DNA of 64,000 bases. It comes from Desulfofarcimen acetoxidans DSM 771. GTDB taxonomy: Bacteria > Bacillota > Desulfotomaculia > Desulfotomaculales > Desulfofarciminaceae. Position 1 is the first letter of the stretch. Every line of letters begins with the position of its first letter. The notes beneath the pieces are model-generated. The model made no database searches, was not told where the DNA came from, and saw only the letters and a program-made list of their open reading frames with translations. The position numbers were made by a program, and so were the translations under genes. Shown here one piece after another: positions 8,430 to 16,501 of this stretch. Location: assembly GCF_000024205.1 (NCBI RefSeq), contig NC_013216.1, positions 3,782,001 through 3,846,000 of the forward strand, given 5' to 3'.

Positions 8430-8546
8430 CTAAAAATTGGGTATTGCTAACATTAAAAGAATCAATATCAGAAAGAGAATAAAAGTCCAACTACCGAAAA
8501 TTGACGTTGTAGCCGGAGTTGTTCCCGCACCTGCACCATATGCCAT
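8430..8546 (-). CDS. MAYG-type small membrane peptide 3 (YjcZ-like)
   Basis: 38 residues, MAYGAGAGTTPATTSIFGSW, a hydrophobic helix with the LILILLML core, ending IPNF. The ribosome site is GGGGG. It has one residue more in the Gly-rich head than copies 1 and 2 and is otherwise collinear with them. Confidence 0.75.
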   Translation of the reverse strand: MAYGAGAGTTPATTSIFGSWTFILFLILILLMLAIPNF

Positions 8547-8591
8547 TAAATTTCCCCCTTATAGCTGTTAATTTTTACTTCTCTGTTAAAA

Positions 8592-8717
8592 TCAAAAACT
8601 AGGTATAGCTAATATTAAGAGAATTAAAATTAAGAAGAGAACAAAAGTCCAACTACCATAAAATGTTGCTGCAGCAGGTGGTGCTGTACCTACACCTGCA
8701 CCTGTACCGTATGCCAT
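8592..8717 (-). CDS. MAYG-type small membrane peptide 4 (YjcZ-like)
   Basis: 41 residues, MAYGTGAGVGTAPPAAATFY, GSW, a hydrophobic helix and IPSF. A strong GGAGG lies upstream of the ATG. The head is longer and more Ala/Pro-rich than in copies 1-3, but the GSWTF junction into the membrane helix is kept. Confidence 0.75.
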   Translation of the reverse strand: MAYGTGAGVGTAPPAAATFYGSWTFVLFLILILLILAIPSF

Positions 8718-8743
8718 AATATTTCCTCCCTCATATATATTTG

Positions 8744-8851
8744 TTACTTCTCTTCGGTACCATAAGCACCAAAAGGCATGCCAAAGAGTAACAAGATTAA
8801 TAATATCCAGATTATCGGACTCATACCAGCGCCACCAACACCATATGCCAT
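8744..8851 (-). CDS. MAYG-type small membrane peptide 5, divergent
   Basis: 35 residues, MAYGVGGAGMSPIIWILLIL and a short charged tail AYGTEEK. The ATG follows GAGGAGG. It lacks the GSWTF junction of copies 1-4 and its helix starts earlier, so it is a second subtype. The 26 bp between it and copy 4 suggest they are cotranscribed. Confidence 0.75.
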   Translation of the reverse strand: MAYGVGGAGMSPIIWILLILLLFGMPFGAYGTEEK

Positions 8852-9003
8852 TAAGTTTCCTCCTCTACCACTAAGCGTTTCCTTCTTCACTAACCATATT
8901 ATTGCATAGTACTACAATTTGTTACGCTTAATTAAAATTATCTGGTTACTGCCATATAACCTATCATGAATAATATGGGGTGTGAAATGTCTGTATTTAA
9001 ACT

Positions 9004-9038
9004 AAAAACCCAGTCATTAATTAATGACCGGGTTTTTG
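9004..9038. terminator. Terminator downstream of peptide 6
   Basis: AAAAACCC and GGGTTTTT flank an inner GTCATTA/TAATGAC stem, giving a long hairpin with T runs on both strands. It follows the stop of the sixth MAYG gene on the minus strand, so that gene is transcribed separately from copies 1-5. Confidence 0.8.
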
Positions 9039-9043
9039 GGTTG

Positions 9044-9169
9044 CTATTTCTTGTCTGCAACACTATACCCGCAACCAATCATAGGCATAAACAACATGAG
9101 CAGCAGCAATAAAAAAATCAAACCAAAACCACCGCTTCCGCTTCCACATCCACCTGCGCCGTATGCCAT
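9044..9169 (-). CDS. MAYG-type small membrane peptide 6, cysteine-containing
   Basis: 41 residues, MAYGAGGCGSGSGGFGLIFL, a Leu/Met-rich helix, then IGCGYSVADKK. It has two cysteines, one on each side of the helix, which no other copy has. GAGGG precedes the ATG and a terminator follows the stop. Confidence 0.75.
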   Translation of the reverse strand: MAYGAGGCGSGSGGFGLIFLLLLLMLFMPMIGCGYSVADKK

Positions 9170-9318
9170 TTTATTCCCTCCTCATTAAACTAAGTTTTTG
9201 ACTTCTTCACTAACTATGTTATTAAATTAAACAATATTTTGTTACACTCAAAAAAGAAACATTTTTCGCATTAGGACCATAAGGTAATATTAATAATGAA
9301 GCTGGAGGGATAGTCCTA

Positions 9319-10404
9319 ATGTCAATTCAGGTTATTGAAGTAAGCACCGGCAGTGAATTATATAAATTCATTGATTTGTCACGTCAAATATATAAAAATG
9401 ATCGCTGGGGTGTTCTGCCTCCTATGGACAGCAACCTGCCTAATTTTTTTCAAAGCCCTTATTTTCGACAACATAATAAACTGTACCTTGCTCTGAATAA
9501 TAACCGGCCGGTAGCCAGAGCTGCGGCTATAACCAATCAAGACTATATGAAAAATATAGGTTTTATAGGTTATTTTGAAGCCTTTGAGGAACCGGAAGCT
9601 ACAGCCAGCTTATTCAATGCCGCTACTAGCTGGTTAAAAGAATGCCAGGTAAATACCGTTATCGGTCCGGTCACCCGTAATACTAATCAAATTATAGGCG
9701 TGTTAACCGAGGGCTTTTCTGAAGAACCATATTTTATGACACCTTATAACTCGCCCTATTACAGCTCTCTTTTTGACAGTATGGGGTTTATCAAAGCAGA
9801 AGACTTTTTTGCTTACCGCTGGAACAGGGACATAGCATTTCCGCCCAAAATACATAGGGTGGCGTTAAAAGCCAGCAGGTCAAGTGGCTTAAACGTTCGT
9901 TCCATTAGATTTAATCGTATTAACCAGGAAGCTCTGGCAGTTAAAAACATCCTCAACCAGGCTATGTCCAACAACTGGGGTTACAAACCTTTAAGCGATT
10001 TGGATGCCCAGCAACTACTATATGAATACAAGGGTTTTTGTGATCCGGATTTAATGACAGTTATTGAAATCGGCCGCCAGCCAGCGGCAATCTGCCTGAC
10101 AGTACCCAATATCAACCCCTTGTTGAACCGGTTCACCAGAGGCCTGCCGCTTCCGCTGCCTTACGGTCTAAAACAACAGCTGAACACCTTTCGTTTAGCT
10201 ATCCTTGGCGTTGTACCGGATTTCCGGTACCGGGGCTTAGAAGCAATAATGATATCCCGCACGATTAATACAGCTTTAGCTAAAGGTTATACCAGCGGTG
10301 AGTTTTCCTTAATACACGAGAGAAATACCATGATGAATAAAATAATCTCAGGAACAGGCTGTCCTAAAGTAAAAAGTTTCAGGCTTTATCAAAAAGAAAT
10401 CTGA
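9319..10404 (+). CDS. GNAT-like acyltransferase-fold protein
   Basis: 361 residues. The N-terminal half (LSRQIYKNDRWGVLPP, then VARAAAITNQDYMKNIGFIGYFEAF) and the C-terminal half (RLAILGVVPDFRYRGLEAIMISRTI, EFSLIHERN) each look like a GNAT acetyl-CoA fold; VVPDFRYRGLEA is the region expected to bind the CoA pyrophosphate. Proteins of this type are usually annotated as hypothetical N-acetyltransferases. The substrate is unknown. The ATG follows GGAGGGATAG. A terminator follows at 10407, so it is a single-gene unit, divergent from the MAYG array. Confidence 0.7.
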   Translation: MSIQVIEVSTGSELYKFIDLSRQIYKNDRWGVLPPMDSNLPNFFQSPYFRQHNKLYLALNNNRPVARAAAITNQDYMKNIGFIGYFEAFEEPEATASLFNAATSWLKECQVNTVIGPVTRNTNQIIGVLTEGFSEEPYFMTPYNSPYYSSLFDSMGFIKAEDFFAYRWNRDIAFPPKIHRVALKASRSSGLNVRSIRFNRINQEALAVKNILNQAMSNNWGYKPLSDLDAQQLLYEYKGFCDPDLMTVIEIGRQPAAICLTVPNINPLLNRFTRGLPLPLPYGLKQQLNTFRLAILGVVPDFRYRGLEAIMISRTINTALAKGYTSGEFSLIHERNTMMNKIISGTGCPKVKSFRLYQKEI

Positions 10405-10406
10405 TA

Positions 10407-10438
10407 TTTAAAAGGCGGGCAATTGCCCGCCTTTTAAA
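10407..10438. terminator. Palindromic terminator
   Basis: TTTAAAAGGCGGGC, loop AATT, GCCCGCCTTTTAAA: a perfect 14-bp stem. It ends the GNAT-like gene. Confidence 0.85.
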
Positions 10439-10552
10439 CTTAATAACCCGCCAAGCCGAAGAATGAGTGAAAAATCACACTTGTCAAAACCGGTACATAT
10501 AATAACCCGATTAATCTATCGTACATATTCGGACAGGTGAGGGGGATTAAAT

Positions 10553-11794
10553 TTGTATCAAAGGGTTGTAGTAACCGGGATGGGCCTGATAACCCCCATT
10601 GGAAGTGATATTCCCACATTTTGGGATTCCTTAATTCAAGGAAAATCAGGCATCAGAACAATTGACCGCTTTAATGTTTCCCGGTTTTCAACAAAAGTTG
10701 CGGGCATGGTGGATTCTTTTAAACCGGAAGATTTCATTGACAAAAAAGATGTGAAACGCATGGACAGATTCGCACAATTTGCTGCTGCAGCAGCACAAAT
10801 GGCTGCTCAGGATGCAGATTTTAAAGTGACAGAGGAAAACGCCGAACGAGTCGGAGTATATATTGGATCTGGAATCGGTGGTTTTTCCACTATAGTTGAG
10901 CAGCATAAAATCTTTCTTGAGAAAGGCCCTGCGCGAATCAGCCCGTTTTTCATTCCAATGATAATCGGTAATATAGCTTCAGGTCATGTTTCGATAATTA
11001 TGGGAGCCAAAGGACCGAACAGTTCACCCTTATCCGCCTGTGCAACAGGCACCAATGCCCTGGGAGATGCCTTTAAAATTATCCAGCGCGGTCAGGCTGA
11101 TGTAATGATTGCAGGTGGCGCAGAAGCTGCCATTATTCCGGTCATACTGGCAGGGTTCAGTGCTTCTCGCGCACTGTCACAGCAAAACGAACAGCCGGAA
11201 AAAGCCAGCCGCCCATTTGATCTTAATCGAGATGGGTTTGTAATGAGCGAGGGTGCCGGAATACTGATACTCGAGTCACTTGAACACGCGCTGGCCCGTG
11301 GTGCCAGAATATATGCCGAAATAACCGGTTATGGCATGAGTGGAGACGGGTATCATATCACTCAACCGGCACCTGAAGGAAGAGGTGCAGCACAGGCTAT
11401 GAGTGAAGCTATTCGCGATGCCGGAATTAAACCATCAGAGGTGAATTATATCAATGCACATGGAACATCAACATTGCTTAATGATAAATTTGAAACTAAT
11501 GCAATTAAAATTGTCTTTGGCGATCATGCCTACAAGCTGGCCATCAGTTCAATTAAAGCATTAACAGGTCACCTGCTTGGAGCCGCCGGAGCGGTTGAGG
11601 CTATTGCAGCAATATTGACTATAAAGAACGGCCTGATTCCCCCTACATTTAATTATGAAACTCCCGACCCGGAATGTGATTTAGATTATGTCCCTAATAT
11701 CCCCCGTAAAGCCAAAGTTAAAGTCACCCTGTCCAATTCACTTGGGTTCGGTGGTCATAATGCTTCTATTATTTTCAGAGAATACAACAGCTAA
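10553..11794 (+). CDS. fabF: Beta-ketoacyl-ACP synthase II
   Basis: 413 residues, a full-length KAS II of the thiolase fold. The catalytic triad is visible: cysteine in [12 protein letters not shown], histidine in [10 protein letters not shown], histidine in [17 protein letters not shown]. It elongates acyl-ACP in fatty acid synthesis by condensing malonyl-ACP. The start is TTG (after GAGGGGG), giving [17 protein letters not shown]. It is isolated here, with no acpP, fabD or fabG neighbours, so it may be a secondary KAS II rather than the main one of a fab operon; that is inference. Confidence 0.92.
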   Translation: MYQRVVVTGMGLITPIGSDIPTFWDSLIQGKSGIRTIDRFNVSRFSTKVAGMVDSFKPEDFIDKKDVKRMDRFAQFAAAAAQMAAQDADFKVTEENAERVGVYIGSGIGGFSTIVEQHKIFLEKGPARISPFFIPMIIGNIASGHVSIIMGAKGPNSSPLSACATGTNALGDAFKIIQRGQADVMIAGGAEAAIIPVILAGFSASRALSQQNEQPEKASRPFDLNRDGFVMSEGAGILILESLEHALARGARIYAEITGYGMSGDGYHITQPAPEGRGAAQAMSEAIRDAGIKPSEVNYINAHGTSTLLNDKFETNAIKIVFGDHAYKLAISSIKALTGHLLGAAGAVEAIAAILTIKNGLIPPTFNYETPDPECDLDYVPNIPRKAKVKVTLSNSLGFGGHNASIIFREYNS

Positions 11795-11847
11795 GGAATG
11801 TAAAAAATACAGGCTCGTTAATTTAGAAAAAGCTGTTATATTATCCT

Positions 11848-12039
11848 TTACAGTGGAATGCCGCTCTCAGCTAATTTATTAAGGGTTTCAGTGTCTAAAT
11901 ATTGTTTCCAATTCGGATATTTCTTTTGCAGCACTGTTAATCTATCTATGTTTTTATAATATAGCTCAATCAGCTTGTCAGGATTATTGATATTAGCTTT
12001 GAGCATACCTATCAACTTCAATTCATCCTTAGATAACAT
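11848..12039 (-). CDS. Small hypothetical protein, 63 residues
   Basis: A helical, Lys/Leu-rich protein beginning MLSKDELKLIGMLKANI and ending in LNKLAESGIPL. The ATG is preceded by GAGAGGGTGAGA, a believable ribosome site. I do not recognise a family. It converges with fabF on the plus strand, with a 53-bp gap. Confidence 0.55.
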   Translation of the reverse strand: MLSKDELKLIGMLKANINNPDKLIELYYKNIDRLTVLQKKYPNWKQYLDTETLNKLAESGIPL

Positions 12040-12246
12040 AATTTATCTCACCCTCTCAGTTGTATTTACCATTTTATTCATAGCTTTTATAAATAGCTAC
12101 ATTTTGAGACCGCTCAAAAAAAATAGTTTACGTTTCATTGCATTAACGGTGATACCACAAAATACCATATTTGTCTATATATTAATTCATACCGAGATAT
12201 CAACTACACAACAACACAAACTTTATCACTTTAACATATTAATATC

Positions 12247-12276
12247 TTGACATTATAAAATACAAAAGTTTATACT
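12247..12276 (+). promoter_or_regulatory. SigA-type promoter of hisG
   Basis: TTGACA at 12247-12252 and TATACT at 12271-12276 with an 18-bp spacer, ~45 bp before the hisG start. No riboswitch or T-box structure is evident in the short leader. Confidence 0.7.
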
Positions 12277-12323
12277 GAAAAGTAGCGCTAAATAATCATA
12301 TCATTACTAAGGAGGAGTTACCG

Positions 12324-13193
12324 GTGAAATTACGTCTTGGACTGCCTAAAGGCAGCCTGCAGGAAGCTACTTTTCAACTGTTTAAAAAAGCCGGTTACAA
12401 CGTCTCAGTCGGCAGGCGTTCCTATTTTCCCACTATAGATGACCCGGAAATTGAAGTATTGCTGATGAGAGCACAAGAAATCCCCCGCTATGTGCATGAA
12501 GGAGTCCTTGACGCGGGTTTAAGCGGTTATGACTGGATAACCGAGAATGAAGCGGATGTAGTGGAAGTAGCTGATTTGGTCTACTCAAAACAGACCAACA
12601 ACCCTATCAGACTGGTATTGGCTGTGGCTAATGACAGCGACATTAAGGAAGTAGAGGATTTGCAAGGCAAGCGCGTAGCTACCGAGCTAGTTAATGTGAC
12701 AAAAAAATTTTTAAAAGCTCATGGCGTAGAAGCAGCGGTAGAATTCTCTTATGGAGCAACAGAAGTCAAAGTACCGCATCTGGTTGATGCCATTGCAGAC
12801 TTAACTGAAACAGGAAGTTCTCTAAGAGCGCATAACCTGCGTATCATTGCAACTATTCTCCAATCCAATACCAAACTGCATGCCAACAAAGCAGCTTGGG
12901 AAGATGACTGGAAGAGAGAAAAACTGCAAAACATGTCGGTACTGCTTTTGGGTGCGCTTAGAGCGGATGCTAAGGTCGGGCTAAAAATGAATGTGCCGGA
13001 AGATAAATTGCCAGATATTCTGGCTGTTTTGCCGGCTATGAAAAAACCTACTGTATCCAAACTGGTTGAGAGCGACTGGCTGGCGGTAGAAGTTGTGCTG
13101 GATGAAAAACAGGTGCGCGATTTGATACCGGCAATCAAGCGGGCAGGAGCCCAGGATATTATTGAATACGCTTTAAACAAGGTTATACCTTAA
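12324..13193 (+). CDS. hisG: ATP phosphoribosyltransferase, long form
   Basis: 289 residues, the first enzyme of histidine synthesis (ATP + PRPP). The N-terminal [22 protein letters not shown] and [10 protein letters not shown] motifs, the [12 protein letters not shown] phosphate loop region and [17 protein letters not shown] are all present. The C-terminal ~75 residues form the ACT-like regulatory domain of the long HisG form, which allows histidine feedback inhibition and needs no HisZ. The start follows AAGGAGGAG. It is not next to other his genes and has its own promoter and terminator, so it is an orphan locus. Confidence 0.95.
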   Translation: MKLRLGLPKGSLQEATFQLFKKAGYNVSVGRRSYFPTIDDPEIEVLLMRAQEIPRYVHEGVLDAGLSGYDWITENEADVVEVADLVYSKQTNNPIRLVLAVANDSDIKEVEDLQGKRVATELVNVTKKFLKAHGVEAAVEFSYGATEVKVPHLVDAIADLTETGSSLRAHNLRIIATILQSNTKLHANKAAWEDDWKREKLQNMSVLLLGALRADAKVGLKMNVPEDKLPDILAVLPAMKKPTVSKLVESDWLAVEVVLDEKQVRDLIPAIKRAGAQDIIEYALNKVIP

Positions 13194-13209
13194 ATCGGAT
13201 TAAAATATT

Positions 13210-13245
13210 AGCCCGACCTTCTATTTAGGAGATCGGGCTTTTTTT
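13210..13245 (+). terminator. Terminator of hisG
   Basis: AGCCCGA ... TCGGGCT followed by a run of seven T, 17 bp after the hisG stop. Confidence 0.85.
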
Positions 13246-13443
13246 ACCCCTAAGATATTTAAAAAAACTCATCCCAACAAATAAAAACACATATATGCCA
13301 GCTCCAAAACAGTCTTCTCATTAACCCTCTTTCACCTGTATTATCCCAGTTACAGTAGAGCATCAATAATTTATAACTTTTTTTCATATAATATATAACA
13401 GGATATTAAGTATTTTTGTAGAATACTATATCTACATAAACTT

Positions 13444-13540
13444 GGGGAGAAAGGCACCGGTGTGTCTCGCAGACTGCAAATCTGCTGACCTGCCCGCGAT
13501 CCGGGCGGGGGTCCGGTTCAACTCCGACTTCTCCCCTCCA
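13444..13540 (+). tRNA. tRNA-Sec-shaped tRNA with cysteine anticodon GCA
   Basis: The 97-nt gene folds as a bacterial tRNA-Sec: 8-bp acceptor stem GGGGAGAA/TTCTCCCC; 6-bp D stem AGGCAC/GTGTCT with a 4-nt CGGT loop; anticodon stem GCAGA/TCTGC with loop CTGCAAA; 8-bp variable-arm stem CCTGCCCG/CGGGCGGG with a 5-nt loop; T stem of 5 bp with C13513 bulged out, T loop TTCAACT; encoded CCA. The anticodon (13476-13478) is GCA, reading UGC/UGU, and the discriminator is U73. Canonical tRNA-Sec has anticodon UCA and G73; U73 plus GCA are the known CysRS identity elements. Mukai and colleagues described minor Cys and Sec tRNAs of this type. Whether it carries Cys or Sec cannot be told from sequence. It stands alone between two terminators. 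Confidence 0.9.
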
Positions 13541-13543
13541 CAA

Positions 13544-13575
13544 AAAAAATAACCCCGGCGGGGTTATTTTTTATG
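13544..13575. terminator. Bidirectional terminator between the odd tRNA and asnS
   Basis: AAAATAACCCC, loop GGC (part of the stem), GGGGTTATTTT with T runs on both strands. It starts four bases after the tRNA CCA end and overlaps the 3' end of the converging asnS gene. Confidence 0.85.
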
Positions 13576-14863
13576 GCCTTATCCGGTAGAGCATGCGGGG
13601 AAATGGCACCGCTTCCCTTATATGCTCTATTCCACAAATCCAGGCTACGGTTCTCTCCAGCCCCAGTCCAAAACCGGCGTGAGGCACGGAACCATAACGG
13701 CGCAGGTCTAAATACCACTGAAATTCTTCCTCCGGCAGGTTGTGCTGCATAATCTTTTGCCGCAAGAGTACCAAATCCTCAATACGCTGCCCGCCTCCTA
13801 TAATCTCTCCATAACCCTCGGGAGCCAGGAGATCGGCACCTAAAACAACCTTTGAGTCCTCCGGGTCGGGTTTCATATAGAAAGCCTTAATTTCTGCCGG
13901 GAATCTATGCACAAATAAAGGTGAGGCAAAACGTTCAGACAACAGGGTTTCCTGTGGAGCGCCAAAATCGTCACCCCAGTTAAAATCCTCGCCGCTGTCC
14001 CGTAAAATTTTGACTGCTTCGGTATAACTGATACGTGGAAACGGCAGGCTTACTGCTTCTAACTTCCCTATATCTCTTTTTAATGTTTTCAATTCCAAGC
14101 TTTTTCTTTGTAAAACTCTTTGGATAATATAATATACCAGTTCCTCCTGAATTTTTAAGTTAGCCTCATGATCACAGTAGGCCATCTCGGCCTCTGCCAT
14201 CCAAAACTCCAGTAGGTGCCTGCGCGTTTTAGACTTTTCAGCCCGAAAAACCGGCCCGAAATTATATACCCTGCCCAGAGCCATGGCGGTAGCCTCACTG
14301 TAAAGCTGGCCTGTTTGAGCCAGGTAGGCTTTTTCTCCATGATAATCTATTTCAAAAAGGTTAGTCGTCCCTTCGGCTGCCAGAGCGGTAATTATAGGCG
14401 AATCAGCTAATATAAAGTCCCTTTCATAAAAGAAATCCCTGATAGCCTGCTCGATTTCCGAACGAATACGCAGTATGGAAGCCTGGCGAGGTCCCCGTAT
14501 CCACAAGTGCCTGCGATCTGCCAGAAAGTCTACCCCGTGCTCCTTAAGCGTGATTGGGTAATCCTGCGATCCACCAACTATCTCTATTCCGGTAACCGTC
14601 AATTCATAACCACTGGGTGACCTTGGCTCTTCCCTAACCAGACCTGTTGCCCTGATAGAGGACTCTTGAGTTACGCTTGAAGCCAGCTCAAACAATTCCG
14701 GGTCAGTCTCATCCCTGACCAGGGTTGCCTGCACCTGGCCACTACCATCCCGAATAATTATAAATCTAATTTTCCCGGAGGACCTTTTATTGAATAACCA
14801 GCCCTCAATTTGCACCTCCTGATTAACATATCGTCCCAGGTGTTTTATCAAAACTGTTGTCAA
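13571..14863 (-). CDS. asnS: Asparaginyl-tRNA synthetase
   Basis: A class II synthetase: N-terminal OB-fold anticodon-binding domain (GWLFNKRSSGKIRFIIIRDGSG), then the catalytic core with motif 2 (GPVFRAEKSKTRRHLLEFWMAE) and motif 3 (GFGLGLERTVAWICG). DFGAPQETLLS and the insert length point to AsnRS rather than AspRS. The preferred start is the TTG at 14863, five bases behind GAGGTGG, giving MTTVLIKHLGRYV; an in-frame GTG at 14872 overlaps that site. It charges tRNA-Asn. It is a single gene, with no T-box seen in the short leader. Confidence 0.9.
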   Translation of the reverse strand: MTTVLIKHLGRYVNQEVQIEGWLFNKRSSGKIRFIIIRDGSGQVQATLVRDETDPELFELASSVTQESSIRATGLVREEPRSPSGYELTVTGIEIVGGSQDYPITLKEHGVDFLADRRHLWIRGPRQASILRIRSEIEQAIRDFFYERDFILADSPIITALAAEGTTNLFEIDYHGEKAYLAQTGQLYSEATAMALGRVYNFGPVFRAEKSKTRRHLLEFWMAEAEMAYCDHEANLKIQEELVYYIIQRVLQRKSLELKTLKRDIGKLEAVSLPFPRISYTEAVKILRDSGEDFNWGDDFGAPQETLLSERFASPLFVHRFPAEIKAFYMKPDPEDSKVVLGADLLAPEGYGEIIGGGQRIEDLVLLRQKIMQHNLPEEEFQWYLDLRRYGSVPHAGFGLGLERTVAWICGIEHIREAVPFPRMLYRIRP

Positions 14864-15145
14864 TACAACCACCTCAGCTTTAACTTAGTATCTTAAAAGC
14901 TATACTGAAAAAAAACAACAAAATTTTTAAGCCTATTATATGATATCCCACTTACTTCTGCTCAAACCTTTATTAGAATTTTTAAAACAATTTTTGATAA
15001 ACGCTTATGACACGTCTTTATGTTAAATAAAATTAGTTGACTGTTCCTTGAACAACCGCAATAAACCACTGCTAACAGCTTTCACCGGGAGTATTTTTGA
15101 TATCTGGCGGCAAAATAGTGTCAAATAATTAAGGAGGTTTATAAC

Positions 15146-15358
15146 TTGAAAATGAAAAGAAATAGAAAAGATATGGCAAAAATGGCAAATTCCAATCTCA
15201 GGGTACAGAGTATATCGGTTAAAGGAAATAACGGTGAATTCTCCGAAGAGCTTTTACCTGCCGGTACAAACATGACTAAAAATGAAATGAAAAGCAGTCC
15301 CAAAAGAATCGGCAATGCTAACAAATCTGTTAAGGCAAAGCGCAAGGATTCTTTTTAG
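15146..15358 (+). CDS. Small basic protein, 70 residues
   Basis: A TTG start behind a perfect AAGGAGGT opens a 70-residue Lys/Arg/Asn-rich frame beginning MKMKRNRKDMAKMANSN and ending KAKRKDSF. There is no hydrophobic stretch. The composition resembles small acid-soluble or nucleic-acid-binding spore proteins, but no family motif is seen. Unknown function. Confidence 0.6.
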   Translation: MKMKRNRKDMAKMANSNLRVQSISVKGNNGEFSEELLPAGTNMTKNEMKSSPKRIGNANKSVKAKRKDSF

Positions 15359-15458
15359 GGATTAACTTCAAGTGTAACGTTAAGTTTTACCACTAACAGC
15401 CGGCTTTAATTGTAAAATAAGTACTGCTTGTACTACTTTCCGCAGAAGTGCATTATAC

Positions 15459-15502
15459 AACAAACCCGTACCACTTGCTGCTGATGTACGGGTTTGTTTC
15501 TT
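15459..15502. terminator. Terminator between converging genes
   Basis: AACAAACCCGTAC and GTACGGGTTTGTT form a 13-bp stem with a 14-nt loop. It lies between the small basic protein gene (plus) and the BON gene (minus). Confidence 0.75.
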
Positions 15503-15618
15503 CTGCCGGTTGTCTGTTCTACGTATTTGATAAATAAACGTTTTCTCCCTGGCCATTTGCTTACACACAATAAAATCTTCCCAACCATCGGCCTTGACCA
15601 TTATTAACCTTAAGCGGA

Positions 15619-16155
15619 CTACTCCACAATGAAATCTTCTTTGTTAGAATCTTCCCTGTCATTATTCACCTGGCTATGGAATATTTCTTTAAGAGTTAAA
15701 TCGTGGTCTTTCCTCTTCAACTGGCTTACTACATTGGTTACCCCACGAGCCCTGGAGGCTGCTTTGACTGCAGCGTCTTTTTCCTCTTCACTGTCAACCC
15801 GTCCCTGCAGAAATACTGTACCATTAACGCTTTTAACCCCTACATGAAGCATGTTCACTTGCGGGTCGGAACCTAATTCCTCAGCCACTTCAAATGCAAC
15901 GTCCTCATCATCTATAGCCCCGTCAGTGCTGACAGTTACACCGTTATTGATTCTTTGTATTCCTTGCAGGCCGGCCAAGTGCCTGTTCAAGTACTCCTTT
16001 TCAGACAGTGTATCCACGATACCAATTACCGAAACTTCTCCTTTATTAACATTAGCCTTTAGTTCATATCTTCGCAAATTCAAGTCATTTTCCAGGAAAC
16101 CACGTACTTTTTGCTGCAATTCCCGATCCGGTATTTTCCTGGTCATTTTATGCAA
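15619..16155 (-). CDS. BON domain protein (two domains)
   Basis: 178 residues with two BON domains (about 10-80 and 85-145), each with the GxVxLxGxV-type core, seen as VSVIGIVDTLSEKEYLN and VFLQGRVDSEEEKDAAV. BON domains are associated with phospholipid or ligand binding. There is no signal peptide, so it is likely cytoplasmic or membrane-associated. The C-terminus is acidic. An alternative start is the Met at residue 4. Context gives no further clue. Confidence 0.8.
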   Translation of the reverse strand: MHKMTRKIPDRELQQKVRGFLENDLNLRRYELKANVNKGEVSVIGIVDTLSEKEYLNRHLAGLQGIQRINNGVTVSTDGAIDDEDVAFEVAEELGSDPQVNMLHVGVKSVNGTVFLQGRVDSEEEKDAAVKAASRARGVTNVVSQLKRKDHDLTLKEIFHSQVNNDREDSNKEDFIVE

Positions 16156-16501
16156 ACCCCTTCCGGCTTAAATTTATAAACCGGAATTAGTATTCCCTCA
16201 TGAAAAATTATTATAATTGATTTGTTGCACAAGGGTTTTGTTTCGACACAGATTACATAATTCTACATCAATAAAAGGAGCGGTCACCCGGTAGGGCGAC
16301 AAGTATATAAGTATTTATCTTATTGTACAATTAAGTCATAAAAAGAAAAACAAACCATTGCGTCTGCAATATTAGCTGTCATATCGCGTTTTGCCAAAAG
16401 CATCGTCACAAAGCAATTACGGGTGACGCAGCATACCCGTCAATTCATCTTGCAGCAAGGTTTTGATATCTGCAATCAATGCTGACTGTATCATCCAAAC
16501 A
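16156..16501. other. Intergenic region with IS-end remnant
   Basis: 346 bp without a convincing gene between the BON gene and the GH15 gene. It holds the IS-end repeat at 16272-16310 and short open frames on the minus strand (the longest begins MIQSALIADIKTLL and stops after 25 residues) that may be gene debris. Confidence 0.5.
16272..16310 (+). repeat. IS200/IS605-like left-end remnant, copy 1
   Basis: AAAGGAGCGGTCACCCGGTA followed by GGGCGACAAGTATATA. The same block occurs at 47787-47822 (plus) next to a decayed tnpB and at 21051-21090 (minus). Here the adjacent hairpin is missing, so only a fragment is left. Confidence 0.7.

Noticed and set aside
11975-12250. 91-codon plus-strand frame before hisG
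   Set aside because: AT-rich hydrophobic translation without ribosome site, overlapping the better-supported minus-strand small gene and the hisG promoter.
13476-13478. Calling 13444-13540 a plain tRNA-Cys or a plain selC
   Set aside because: A normal tRNA-Cys has no 8-bp acceptor stem, 6-bp D stem or long variable arm; a normal selC has anticodon TCA and G73. Neither simple label fits.
15380-15601. 73-codon minus-strand frame just after the BON gene
   Set aside because: It runs through a strong terminator hairpin (15459-15502), has a poor ribosome site and no family resemblance.
16419-16494. 25-codon minus-strand frame MIQSALIADIKTLL...
   Set aside because: Too short, weak ribosome site, and similarity to nothing; noted only as possible debris.
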